A stretch of 11,515 bases of DNA from Flavobacteriales bacterium. Lineage in GTDB: Bacteria; Bacteroidota; Bacteroidia; Flavobacteriales_F; PHOS-HE28. Below are positions 1 through 6,553 of the stretch, one piece after another. Location of the stretch: NCBI GenBank assembly GCA_025455765.1, contig JALOLX010000018.1:1-11515 (forward strand). Reading direction: 5' to 3'. Both the position numbers and the translations under genes were made by a program. The stretch's first letter is position 1. Every line of letters begins with the position of its first letter. A model generated the notes under the pieces. It worked only from the letters and a program-made list of their open reading frames with translations, was not told the DNA's origin and searched no databases.

Positions 1-1049
1 ACCTGGTACGCGGTGTTCATCTGCTCAGCCTCCGCAGGTGAATACCCCACCTCCTCCAAGGTCTTGCTATCGATCGTGGCGGTGGGTGCCACCTTGCCTT
101 CCTTACGGGCCTTCTCCACGCGCTCGGTCACTTCACGCGCTTGCACTGCACTGTTGCGCGTGCTGCTGCTCACGGCATAGAGGGTGATGCCTGCTGCGCG
201 CTCTGTAGCCACCGATCCGGTGTTCGCATCGAAGTTGGACTTCTGGTAATCGCGCGCCAACTCGAGGGCCTTGTCGTCCACCTCAGCACCCACGTTCTTG
301 GCGCTCTCCAACGCAGTGGCCGCGAAGCTGCTCTGCAACACACCGGCCCAGCCATCGCCCTGCACGCTGCCGTCGCTGTTCTGCCCGCGCTGGATCATGC
401 CTACACACGTGTTCAACGCACGCTTTCCGCGCAGATTCTGGGGATGCTGCTCGCCAATGCGCGCCAGTAGATTGGACAGGAATTGTGCAGTGAGGGCCAC
501 ATCGATGTTGGCGCCGAGCTTGCTCTGGATCTGTGTGCCGGTGAGCTGCGTGACATTGATGGCGCCTTTGGGCGCGCCTTCCACTTGCGTGAGCAGGTAT
601 TCCGTGGCGCGCTTTAACTGGGCAGCGTAAGCACCTTGGTCGAGCGTATTGCCCATCCGCATCAACGCCATGGCCACCATGGCCGTTGTCGCCGGATCGG
701 CACTTACCGCATGCGGATCAAGGATGTCCTGCCGGGCATGCGACCCAGCACCGAAGCCACCGCTGGCACCCTGCGCCTTCACCAGCCATTGCAGGCCACG
801 CTGTTCAGCTTGAAGCACCGGCGCGGGGGTGGTCAGCACAAAGGCCGGATCAAGGCCTTCACCTTCATACACCGTCTTGAATACACAGCCAGCAGGTGCT
901 TCAGGGACCTTGGCAGCAGCCGTGTCGGCGGGCGGCACCATGCAGTGGATGCCTTCAGCGGCATGCGGTACACGCGTGCTGAAGGAAAGCAGCAGCACTG
1001 AGCTGCCGCTCACAACAAGGATCAACAGGATGAAAAGGCTCTTGCGCAT
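1..1049 (-). CDS. Secreted alpha/alpha-toroid (prenyltransferase/terpene-cyclase-like repeat) protein, 3' end cut by the window edge
   Basis: An open frame runs from ATG at 1049 leftward off the window: 349 residues with no stop, so the C-terminus is missing. Residues 1-24 form a signal peptide or membrane anchor (basic MRK, then a long hydrophobic run). A linker follows to about residue 80. Helical repeats follow, with the look of the prenyltransferase/squalene-cyclase toroid: RGLQWLVKAQGASGGFG (84-100), ATTAMVAMALMRMG (120-133), a copy around 183-200, and RGQNSDGSVQGDGWAG (221-236) followed by SSFAATALESAKNVG. No DXDD or DDXXD catalytic motif of true cyclases is visible, so catalytic activity is doubtful. 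The tail after 300 is charged and helical (AREVTERVEKARKEG). The family-like fold is seen by eye, the extracytoplasmic location is inferred and the function is unknown. It diverges from the ThuA gene across a 101-bp gap. No Shine-Dalgarno precedes the ATG, as is usual in Bacteroidota. Confidence 0.8.
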   Translation of the reverse strand, partial: MRKSLFILLILVVSGSSVLLLSFSTRVPHAAEGIHCMVPPADTAAAKVPEAPAGCVFKTVYEGEGLDPAFVLTTPAPVLQAEQRGLQWLVKAQGASGGFGAGSHARQDILDPHAVSADPATTAMVAMALMRMGNTLDQGAYAAQLKRATEYLLTQVEGAPKGAINVTQLTGTQIQSKLGANIDVALTAQFLSNLLARIGEQHPQNLRGKRALNTCVGMIQRGQNSDGSVQGDGWAGVLQSSFAATALESAKNVGAEVDDKALELARDYQKSNFDANTGSVATERAAGITLYAVSSSTRNSAVQAREVTERVEKARKEGKVAPTATIDSKTLEEVGYSPAEAEQMNTAYQ

Positions 1050-1117
1050 GATCAAGGGGGGTTGGTTATACATCGGATGCGATCGTTGCGTCGATCACAC
1101 ACCCGTACACGTCACCG

Positions 1118-1146
1118 TTGCTCAGGTTCGATCGGTGTTATCTTTC
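1118..1146 (+). promoter_or_regulatory. Bacteroidota-type promoter for the ThuA gene (TTG -N18- TATCTTTC)
   Basis: TTG at 1118-1120 is followed after 18 bases by TATCTTTC at 1139-1146. This is one mismatch from the Bacteroidota -7 box TAnnTTTG, with a spacer in the usual range. Transcription would then start about 4-6 bases later, at 1150-1152, right at the ATG at 1151, so the mRNA would have little or no leader. The motif match is direct; the start site is inferred. Confidence 0.5.
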
Positions 1147-1150
1147 TGCC

Positions 1151-2173
1151 ATGACCCGCATCCTGTTCGGCATCGTTCTGCTCCACCTCCTTACGGACCT
1201 GAATGCGCAACAGGTGCTGCACTTCACCGCCACCTCAGGCTTCGATCACGGCACCCGTGATGTATCGCTGGTCATGTTCGAGGACATCGCCGCGGAGCTT
1301 GGGCTGAACGTGATCGATGCGCCGAACGGAGCAAGCTTCCCGGACGCTACGGCGCTTGCCGACATGGATGTGATCATCTTCAGCAACACCAGCGGCAACA
1401 ACATCCTCACCGCACAACAACGCGTCGATCTGGAGAGCTGGGTGGCCAATGGAGGGCATGTGCTGGGCATCCACGCTGCCAGCGATACCTACCGCCACAG
1501 CACCGCGAACGGGAACAACACGGGCACGTGGGATTTCTATGCCGAACTGATCGGCGCCAGTGTGCAGGAGAACCCCAACCATGTGAACGGCACTCCACCC
1601 TATGAGATGGCGCACATCGGCACCCACCCCTCCACCTCCGCACTGCCCGACCCCTGGCTGAAGAACGAGGAGTATTACTACTGGGAGGGCGGCTATTTCG
1701 GTCCGGACAATTCCGTGGTGCTTCAGGTGGAAGAGACCATCGGACCCAATGGACAGGTGAACTCCTACGACGCACCCCGCGCCATGAGCTGGTACCGTGT
1801 ACAGCCCAATGGCTCACGCATCTTCTACACCGCGCTGGGCCATGCTGGCAGCAACTACACGGACGACGAGCTCTTCCGGCAGCACATGAAGGATGCGTTG
1901 GGGTGGTTGCTGGATATCACGAACGGTACTGCGACGATCGATGGCGATCTGCACATCCGCATTCAGCCAGTTCCCGCGAACGACGAACTAACGGTGCTCT
2001 GCGAGGGAGCCCTGACCTACGCTCCGCTGCGGGTGCTGGATGCTTCAGGACGCATTGTACTTCAAGCGACCCGCACTGGCGAACGAACCGTGCTACCGGT
2101 CAATACGCTGGCAGTGGGCACCTATCTTCTACAGCTGGAGAACGCGTCCGTGCGCTTCCAAGTGCTGCGTTGA
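1151..2173 (+). CDS. Secreted ThuA-domain protein with C-terminal T9SS (type A) sorting domain
   Basis: 340 residues. The ATG at 1151 was chosen over an in-frame ATG at 1118 because it puts a clean signal peptide at the N-terminus: MTRILFGIVLLHLLTDLNAQ, cleaved around NAQ-Q20/21. Residues 22-255 match the ThuA-like (trehalose utilisation, class-I-glutamine-amidotransferase-like) fold. The landmarks are TATSGFDHG (26-34), DVIIFSNTSGN (73-83), ESWVANGGHVLGIHAASDTY (95-114), FYAELIGASV (129-138), MSWYRV (212-217) and the RIFYTALGHAGSNYTDDELF stretch (223-242). Residues 267-340 are a type IX secretion sorting domain, recognisable from IQPVPANDEL, RVLDASGRIVLQ, VNTLAVGTYLLQLE and the terminal VRFQVLR. 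The product is therefore likely exported across the outer membrane and released or anchored at the surface. ThuA domains are often found in carbohydrate-active proteins, but the substrate is not known. A divergent toroid-protein gene lies upstream; typA converges 42 bp downstream. Confidence 0.9.
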   Translation: MTRILFGIVLLHLLTDLNAQQVLHFTATSGFDHGTRDVSLVMFEDIAAELGLNVIDAPNGASFPDATALADMDVIIFSNTSGNNILTAQQRVDLESWVANGGHVLGIHAASDTYRHSTANGNNTGTWDFYAELIGASVQENPNHVNGTPPYEMAHIGTHPSTSALPDPWLKNEEYYYWEGGYFGPDNSVVLQVEETIGPNGQVNSYDAPRAMSWYRVQPNGSRIFYTALGHAGSNYTDDELFRQHMKDALGWLLDITNGTATIDGDLHIRIQPVPANDELTVLCEGALTYAPLRVLDASGRIVLQATRTGERTVLPVNTLAVGTYLLQLENASVRFQVLR

Positions 2174-2215
2174 AGCACACTCACAGGGAACTGCTTCGCA
2201 CGCACGAGGGGCGGC

Positions 2216-4033
2216 TTACGCCTCCTGCATCTTCTTCGCCGCGCGCTTGCGGTCGTTCTCGTCGAGGAAGATCTTACGGATACGCAGACTCTTCGGGGTC
2301 ACCTCCAGGTATTCGTCGTCAGCGATGTACTCCATGCACTCCTCCAAGCTGAACTTCACCGCTGGTGCGATGTTCAACTTCTCGTCGGTACCGCTGGCGC
2401 GCATGTTGGTGAGCTTCTTGGTGCGCACCACGTTCACCACCAGTTCCTCGCCGGGCTTGGGGCTCTCGCCGATCACCTGGCCCAGGTAGATCTCCTCTCC
2501 GGGATCCACGAAGAACTTGCCGCGGTCCTGCAGCTTATCCAGCGCGTAAGCGACCACACCGCCCTGTTCACCGCTGACGATGCAACCCGGACGTGGCGCC
2601 GCGATCTGGCCCTTGAACGGCTCGTAACCCTTGAAGCGGTGTGCAATGATGGCCTCGCCCTCTGTGGCCGTGAGGAGCGTATTGCGCAAGCCGATGATGC
2701 CGCGCGCTGGAATACTGAACTCGAGCACCGTGCGATCCGACTTCTGTTCGATGTTCATGATCTCGCCCTTGCGACGCGTCACATGATCGATCACGCGGCT
2801 GCTGAACTGGTCCGGCACTTGTACCGTGAGCAATTCGATGGGCTCGTGCCGGTCGCCGTCCACATCGCGGTACAGCACTTGGGGCTGCCCCAACTGGAAC
2901 TCGTACCCTTCACGACGCATGGTCTCCACAAGGATGCTGATGTGGAGGATGCCCCGTCCGAAGACCAACAAGCGATCAGGACTATCGGTCTCCTGCAAGC
3001 GCATGGCGAGGTTCTTCTCGATCTCTTTGTACAAGCGATCGCGCAGGTGGCGACTGGTCACGAACTGGCCTTCCTTGCCGAAGAAGGGCGAGTTGTTGAT
3101 GGTGAACAGCATGCTCATCGTGGGCTCGTCCACCTTGAACTTGGACAGGCCTTCCGGGTTCTCTGAATCAGCGACAGTATCGCCGATGTCGAAGTTCTCC
3201 AGACCCATGACGGCCACGATCTCACCGCAGCCGATCTCCTCCTTCACCTTGATCTTGCCAAGTCCCTCGAACACCATCAACTCCTTCACCTGCCCCTTGC
3301 GCACATTGCCGTCGTTCTTCATCAGGGTGATGAGCTGACCTGGCTTGATGGTACCACGGGACACACGGCCCACGGCGATACGGCCTTGGAAGCTGCTGTA
3401 GTCCAAACTGGTGATGCGCATCTGCAGCGTACCCTCCACCTGCTTCGGCGCAGGAATATGCTCCAGGATCACATCGAGCAAATGGCTCACGTCCTCTGTA
3501 GGGGTCTTCCAATCCGGACCCATCCATCCGTTCTTGCTGCTGCCATACACCACCGGGAAGTTCAGCTGATCCTCGCTGGCATCCAAGGCGAACATCAGGT
3601 CGAACACCGCCTCGTGTACCTCTTCCGGGGTACAGTTGGGCTTGTCCACCTTGTTGATCACCACCACAGGCTTCAACCCCAGCTCGATCGCCTTGCCCAG
3701 CACGAAGCGCGTCTGGGGCATCGGTCCTTCAAAGGCGTCCACCAAGAGGATCACGCCATCGGCCATGTTCAACACCCGCTCCACTTCACCGCCAAAGTCG
3801 CTGTGGCCAGGGGTGTCGATGATGTTGATCTTGGTGCCCTTGTACCGTACGCTCACGTTCTTGGCCAGGATGGTGATGCCCCGCTCGCGTTCCAGATCGT
3901 TGTTGTCCAGTAGCAGGTCCTTCACTTCCTCGTTCACCCGGAAGAGCTGGCATTGATGGAGGATCTTATCCACCAAGGTGGTCTTACCGTGGTCGACGTG
4001 GGCGATGATGGCGATGTTGCGCAGCTCGGTCAT
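2216..4033 (-). CDS. typA: Translational GTPase TypA/BipA
   Basis: 605 residues, normal length for the family. The frame is open back to 4123, but homologues begin MTELRNIAIIAHVDHGKTTL, so the ATG at 4033 is the start; a -7-like box also lies inside the extension. GTPase motifs are complete: G1 AHVDHGKT (11-18), G2 RERGITI (49-55), G3 DTPGH (73-77), G4 NKVD (127-130) and G5-like GSSKNG (164-169). EF-G-like domain II begins near residue 200 (LQMRITSLDYSSFQGRIAVGRV). EF-G-like domains III and V follow, including GRGILHISILVETMRREGYEFQ, and then the TypA-specific C-terminal domain (RPGCIVSGEQGGVVAYALDKLQDRG onward). TypA binds ribosomes and is known to help large-subunit assembly and growth under stress or cold. 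The gene stands alone on its strand, diverging from the lipoprotein gene at 4132. Confidence 0.97.
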   Translation of the reverse strand: MTELRNIAIIAHVDHGKTTLVDKILHQCQLFRVNEEVKDLLLDNNDLERERGITILAKNVSVRYKGTKINIIDTPGHSDFGGEVERVLNMADGVILLVDAFEGPMPQTRFVLGKAIELGLKPVVVINKVDKPNCTPEEVHEAVFDLMFALDASEDQLNFPVVYGSSKNGWMGPDWKTPTEDVSHLLDVILEHIPAPKQVEGTLQMRITSLDYSSFQGRIAVGRVSRGTIKPGQLITLMKNDGNVRKGQVKELMVFEGLGKIKVKEEIGCGEIVAVMGLENFDIGDTVADSENPEGLSKFKVDEPTMSMLFTINNSPFFGKEGQFVTSRHLRDRLYKEIEKNLAMRLQETDSPDRLLVFGRGILHISILVETMRREGYEFQLGQPQVLYRDVDGDRHEPIELLTVQVPDQFSSRVIDHVTRRKGEIMNIEQKSDRTVLEFSIPARGIIGLRNTLLTATEGEAIIAHRFKGYEPFKGQIAAPRPGCIVSGEQGGVVAYALDKLQDRGKFFVDPGEEIYLGQVIGESPKPGEELVVNVVRTKKLTNMRASGTDEKLNIAPAVKFSLEECMEYIADDEYLEVTPKSLRIRKIFLDENDRKRAAKKMQEA

Positions 4034-4062
4034 GGGGCGGGGGCGGTCGTGAAAAAGGCCCG

Positions 4063-4070
4063 CAAAGGTA
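4063..4070 (-). promoter_or_regulatory. -7 box TACCTTTG upstream of typA
   Basis: On the minus strand TACCTTTG matches the Bacteroidota -7 consensus TAnnTTTG exactly, about 30 bases before the typA ATG at 4033. No good TTG/TTTG -33 element is found at the expected distance, so this rests on the -7 box alone. Confidence 0.45.
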
Positions 4071-4100
4071 ACTGATCCCGCCTCATGTTCAGACTTATAG

Positions 4101-4108
4101 CATCTTTG
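4101..4108 (+). promoter_or_regulatory. Probable -7 box CATCTTTG upstream of the lipoprotein gene
   Basis: CATCTTTG differs from TAnnTTTG at one position and lies 23 bases before the ATG at 4132. It sits 30 bp from the oppositely oriented typA box, so the 98-bp gap appears to hold two back-to-back promoters. No clear -33 element is visible. Confidence 0.3.
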
Positions 4109-4131
4109 CGGCACAAGACCCACCTGTTGTC

Positions 4132-4716
4132 ATGGCAAGGCCCCTGCTCATTCTTCCTATCGTGATCGCCCTCTCCGCCTGCGAACGCGCACCGCAGCGA
4201 TCAGAAACGAACGTGAGCTTTTCAGGCTATCTTACGCGGTTGGACGACCGTTTGGTCCTCGTCGGCTGCGGCCGGAAGGAGATCACGCTGAAGGACCAAC
4301 TGCGCGACGCTGTGATCGAAAGCTGGGCGCTGCCCGGTGAGATACCACCCGTGACCGAGGTCTGGATGACCGTATACGCCACGGACAGCTCGTTCAGCCG
4401 CGGGCTGGTGGAGGAGACCGTGGGCGTCTCTCCCTGTGACCAGAAACTCTCGGGCACCTATGCGCTTGACCCCACTGACGGGTCCAGTATGGCCGCGCGG
4501 CTAACGCTGATGCCCGACGGCAAGTTCGCACTTGCCCTGGTGGGTCGCGATGGGATACGGAGCGATCTGTCCGGCACGTGGACACGCGAAGGTGATAAGG
4601 TCATCCTCAACAGCGATGGCAGTACCAAGGAAGTACGCTTCGTGAGCTATGATCTGCTCGTCCTCGGCAGTGCTGAGGATGCCGCTGGTTCGATCGAACT
4701 GGCACGCCGTCGATGA
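4132..4716 (+). CDS. Small lipoprotein with OB-like and NlpE-like parts
   Basis: 194 residues. MARPLLILPIVIALSAC is a lipoprotein signal peptide with lipobox LSAC, so C17 would be lipidated and the mature protein envelope-anchored. Residues 27-100 (VSFSGYLTRLDDRLVLVGCGRK, then WALPGEIPPVTEVWMTVYA) look like the small OB-fold domain found in NlpE-type lipoproteins. Residues 104-190 (KLSGTYALDP, AARLTLMPDGKFAL, DLSGTWTREGDKVILNSDG) look like the NlpE N-terminal-like beta barrel, here in reversed order. The CxxC-like zinc/copper motif of Escherichia coli NlpE is absent. Two further cysteines, C46 and C102, could form a disulfide. The domain assignment is pattern recognition without a search; a role in envelope sensing is conceivable but not shown. 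The gene appears monocistronic, with the tRNA-Arg promoter only about 30 bp downstream. Confidence 0.75.
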   Translation: MARPLLILPIVIALSACERAPQRSETNVSFSGYLTRLDDRLVLVGCGRKEITLKDQLRDAVIESWALPGEIPPVTEVWMTVYATDSSFSRGLVEETVGVSPCDQKLSGTYALDPTDGSSMAARLTLMPDGKFALALVGRDGIRSDLSGTWTREGDKVILNSDGSTKEVRFVSYDLLVLGSAEDAAGSIELARRR

Positions 4717-4746
4717 TCGCTACCGATCGCTGTTGGTGATCAGTCC

Positions 4747-4754
4747 TATCTTTG
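4747..4754 (+). promoter_or_regulatory. -7 box TATCTTTG of the tRNA-Arg transcription unit
   Basis: TATCTTTG is a perfect TAnnTTTG box 31 bases before the mature 5' end of tRNA-Arg. A TTG at 4733-4735 lies upstream, but the 11-base spacer is too short for a standard -33 element, so recognition probably rests mainly on the -7 box. Confidence 0.55.
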
Positions 4755-4784
4755 CAGCCGCTTCACCTCCGGGTAAAGCGACCG

Positions 4785-4861
4785 GGCCCCGTAGTTCAAT
4801 TGGATAGAATGACAGATTCCGGTTCTGTTGGTTACAGGTTCGAGTCCTGTCGGGGTCACCA
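4785..4861 (+). tRNA. tRNA-Arg(CCG), CCA encoded
   Basis: 77 bases fold into a complete cloverleaf. The acceptor stem is GGCCCCG with CGGGGTC (one G-U), the D stem GTTC/GAAT, and the D loop carries GG then A20. The anticodon stem ACAGA/TCTGT holds loop TTCCGGT, giving anticodon CCG, which reads CGG (Arg). The T stem ACAGG/CCTGT has loop TTCGAGT. The discriminator base is A and the 3' CCA is encoded at 4859-4861. A20 and C35 agree with arginine identity. Confidence 0.97.
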
Positions 4862-4897
4862 GGCGGTCCACCAGTAGGCGGGCCGCCTTTTCTTTTC
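4862..4897 (+). terminator. Intrinsic terminator directly after tRNA-Arg
   Basis: GGCGGTCC (4862-4869) pairs with GGGCCGCC (4880-4887) in an 8-bp stem with one G-U pair and a 10-base loop, followed by TTTTCTTTTC. The stem starts at the base after the encoded CCA, so it may also set where the tRNA 3' end is trimmed. The next gene starts only 20 bases beyond the T-tract. Confidence 0.8.
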
Positions 4898-4916
4898 CCT
4901 CGCCCTCCGCAGCTCC

Positions 4917-5282
4917 ATGCGCATCGATAAGTTCCTCTGGTGTGTGCGGCTCTTCAAGACCCGCAGCCTCGCCACGGAAGCGCTCCGGCGCGAACAGGTG
5001 CACCTCAATGGCCGCTCGGTCAAACCTTCAGCCGAGGTGAAGGAAGGCGATCTCTTCGCCTTGCGTGAGCCCCCCATCTGGCGCAGTTGGCGCATCACCA
5101 CACTGCCCGCTTCGCGCGTAGGTGCCAAACTGGTTCCCGGCCTCATCACTGAAGAGACCTCCTTCGCCGATCTGGATAAGCTGGAAGTGGCCCGCATGGC
5201 CCGCGCACAGCATCGCGATGCAGGACTTGGCAGGCCCACCAAGCGCGACCGCCGCGACATGGACCGGATGTTCGGGGAGTGA
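4917..5282 (+). CDS. Hsp15-like S4-domain RNA-binding protein
   Basis: 121 residues, close to the usual length of Hsp15/HslR-like proteins. The N-terminal S4 RNA-binding domain (1-60) begins MRIDKFLWCVRLFKTRSLATE and continues with REQVHLNGRSVKPSAEVKEGD, the classic S4 layout. The basic C-terminus GRPTKRDRRDMDR (103-115) is typical of this subgroup. In E. coli, Hsp15 binds free 50S subunits carrying nascent chains and helps recycle them; the same general role in ribosome rescue is inferred here. The gene begins 20 bases after the tRNA-Arg terminator, with no separate TAnnTTTG box visible between, so it may depend on readthrough from the tRNA promoter. The downstream membrane-protein gene follows closely, with a possible ATGA overlap, so the two are probably co-transcribed. 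Confidence 0.9.
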   Translation: MRIDKFLWCVRLFKTRSLATEALRREQVHLNGRSVKPSAEVKEGDLFALREPPIWRSWRITTLPASRVGAKLVPGLITEETSFADLDKLEVARMARAQHRDAGLGRPTKRDRRDMDRMFGE

Positions 5283-5299
5283 TCCCATACCTTCACCCC

Positions 5300-5677
5300 A
5301 TGCAACTCCTCATCCGCCTGCTGATCACCACCATCGCGGTACTGATCACCGATCTGCTGTTGCCCGGTGTGAGCCTCGGTGACATGAGCAATACCAACGG
5401 CCTGATCACCGCGCTATTGGTGGCGGTGGTGCTGGGCCTGCTCAATACCTTCCTGAAACCCGTGCTCATCCTCTTCACCCTGCCGGCCACCCTGCTCACC
5501 ATGGGCTTGTTCCTGCTAGTGATCAATGCTGCCATCGTGATGCTGGCAGGCCGCATCGTGGACGGGTTCCAAGTGAACGGCTGGCTCTGGGCACTGGCCT
5601 TCAGCGTGTGCCTGAGCGTCGTGCAAGGCTTCCTGCAGGCACTCGATAAGCCGAAGGCCAGCGCGGAGCAGCACTGA
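5300..5677 (+). CDS. Phage-holin-family (holin superfamily IV type) small membrane protein
   Basis: 125 residues from the ATG at 5300. An in-frame ATG at 5279 overlaps the previous stop as ATGA and would add seven residues (MIPYLHP). I prefer 5300 because family members usually start just before the first helix, as in MQLLIRLLITTIAVLITDLL. Four hydrophobic segments are visible, at about 3-23, 35-52, 56-86 and 95-115. The conserved LLPGV after helix 1, GLLNTFLKPVLILFTLPATLLTMGLFLLVINA across helices 2-3, and GRIVDGFQVNGW match the chromosomal four-TM proteins annotated as phage holin family (PF04020). Despite the name, there is no phage gene nearby. These proteins are widespread single-copy membrane proteins of unclear function, and no lysis role should be assumed. 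Confidence 0.9.
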   Translation: MQLLIRLLITTIAVLITDLLLPGVSLGDMSNTNGLITALLVAVVLGLLNTFLKPVLILFTLPATLLTMGLFLLVINAAIVMLAGRIVDGFQVNGWLWALAFSVCLSVVQGFLQALDKPKASAEQH

Positions 5678-5689
5678 ACGATACAACAA

Positions 5690-5711
5690 GGCCGGACCCA
5701 TGGGCCCGGCC
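5690..5711. terminator. Hairpin between convergent genes, possible bidirectional terminator
   Basis: GGCCGGACC and GGCCCGGCC flank CATG. They form an 8-bp stem with one A-C mismatch midway at the DNA level. The hairpin lies 12 bases after the holin-family stop and 23 bases after the stop of the opposite AIM24 gene. There is no long T-run on the plus strand; on the minus strand it is followed by TTGTTGTAT. The position supports termination for both genes, but the weak T-tracts leave strength uncertain. Confidence 0.45.
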
Positions 5712-5734
5712 CTGTGAATGCATCCTTACGCTGC

Positions 5735-6535
5735 TCAGTTGTCGCCGTCCAGCAAGCGGCCCAGACCGCCGAGCAAGCTTCCCTCCTCCTTGCCACGACC
5801 ACCGGCACGTGGGGCTGCGGCAATGATGTTGTCCGCCAGGCGGCTGAAGGGCAGCGACTGGATCCAGACACGACCCGGCCCCCGCAGGGTGGCGAAGAAC
5901 AGGCCCTCACCGCCGAACAAGGTGTTCTTGATGCCCCCTACGAATTGCACGTCGTAGTCCACATCCTGGGTCATGGCCACCAAGCAGCCTGTGTCCACCC
6001 GCAGGGTCTCTCCGGGGGCCAGATCGCGCTGCACCGTGGTACCACCAGCGTGGATGTACACCTGGCCATCACCTTCCAGCTTCTGCATGATGAAGCCCTC
6101 TCCGCCGAACAGGCCCGCGCCCAGCCGTTTCTGGAACGCAATGCCGATGCTCACCCCTTTGGCTGCAGCCAGGAAGCTGTTCTTCTGACAGATCAATTTG
6201 CCCTGGTGGTCGCGCAGGTCCATGGGCATGATCTTGCCCGGATACCCCGCAGCGAACCAGGCCGTACGACGCACACTGCTCGTATTGGTGTAGGTGGTCA
6301 TGAACAGACTTTCACCGGTCAGCACACGCTTACCAGCACTGAACATCTTGTCCAGAAAGCCCTGGCTCTGCCCCCTGCCATCGCCGAAAATGGTCTCCAT
6401 CTGGATGCCCTCATCGAGCATCATCATGGTGCCTGCTTCGGCAATAACGGTCTCTCCGGGATCGAGCGTGATCTCCACGCATTGCATGTCATCGCCTACG
6501 ATGCGATGGTCGAGTTCGTGTGCTTGGCGTTCCAT
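5735..6535 (-). CDS. AIM24 / TIGR00266-family protein
   Basis: 266 residues. The open frame extends far upstream (to 7531), but that part is antisense to the E1 gene; the ATG at 6535 gives the family-typical start MERQAHELDHRIVGDDMQCVEITLDPGE. Landmarks are ETVIAEAGTMMMLDEGI (28-44), the ESLFMTTYTN segment (75-84), LICQKNSFLAA (114-124), GLFGGEGFIMQKLEGDGQVYIHAGG (141-165) and a second, similar NTLFGGEGLFFATLRGPGRVWIQSLPF (204-230). This reflects the internally repeated beta-helix-like fold of AIM24 proteins (PF01987). The C-terminus is Gly-rich and low-complexity (APRAGGRGKEEGSLLGGLGRLL). The family is conserved from bacteria to yeast mitochondria, but its bacterial function is not established. 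It diverges from the E1 dehydrogenase gene across 93 bp. Confidence 0.92.
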   Translation of the reverse strand: MERQAHELDHRIVGDDMQCVEITLDPGETVIAEAGTMMMLDEGIQMETIFGDGRGQSQGFLDKMFSAGKRVLTGESLFMTTYTNTSSVRRTAWFAAGYPGKIMPMDLRDHQGKLICQKNSFLAAAKGVSIGIAFQKRLGAGLFGGEGFIMQKLEGDGQVYIHAGGTTVQRDLAPGETLRVDTGCLVAMTQDVDYDVQFVGGIKNTLFGGEGLFFATLRGPGRVWIQSLPFSRLADNIIAAAPRAGGRGKEEGSLLGGLGRLLDGDN

Positions 6536-6553
6536 GGTTACAGTTGAATGATG

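Noticed and set aside
141..1001. Several plus-strand open frames of 60-120 residues in the first kilobase
   Set aside because: All lie opposite the continuous minus-strand toroid-protein frame that starts at 1049 with a signal peptide and runs off the window.
2174..2215. Terminator between the ThuA gene and typA
   Set aside because: I found no stable hairpin or T-run in this 42-base convergent gap.
4785..4861. tRNA-Arg as an integration site for a mobile element
   Set aside because: There is no integrase gene and no second copy of the tRNA 3' end in the window; ordinary genes follow directly.
5300..5677. Prophage signal from the holin-family gene
   Set aside because: No other phage gene is present, and this four-helix family is common as a chromosomal membrane protein outside phages.
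5714..6547. 277-residue open frame on the plus strand
   Set aside because: It is antisense to the AIM24-family gene, which has clear conserved motifs; no initiation signal or domain supports the plus-strand frame.
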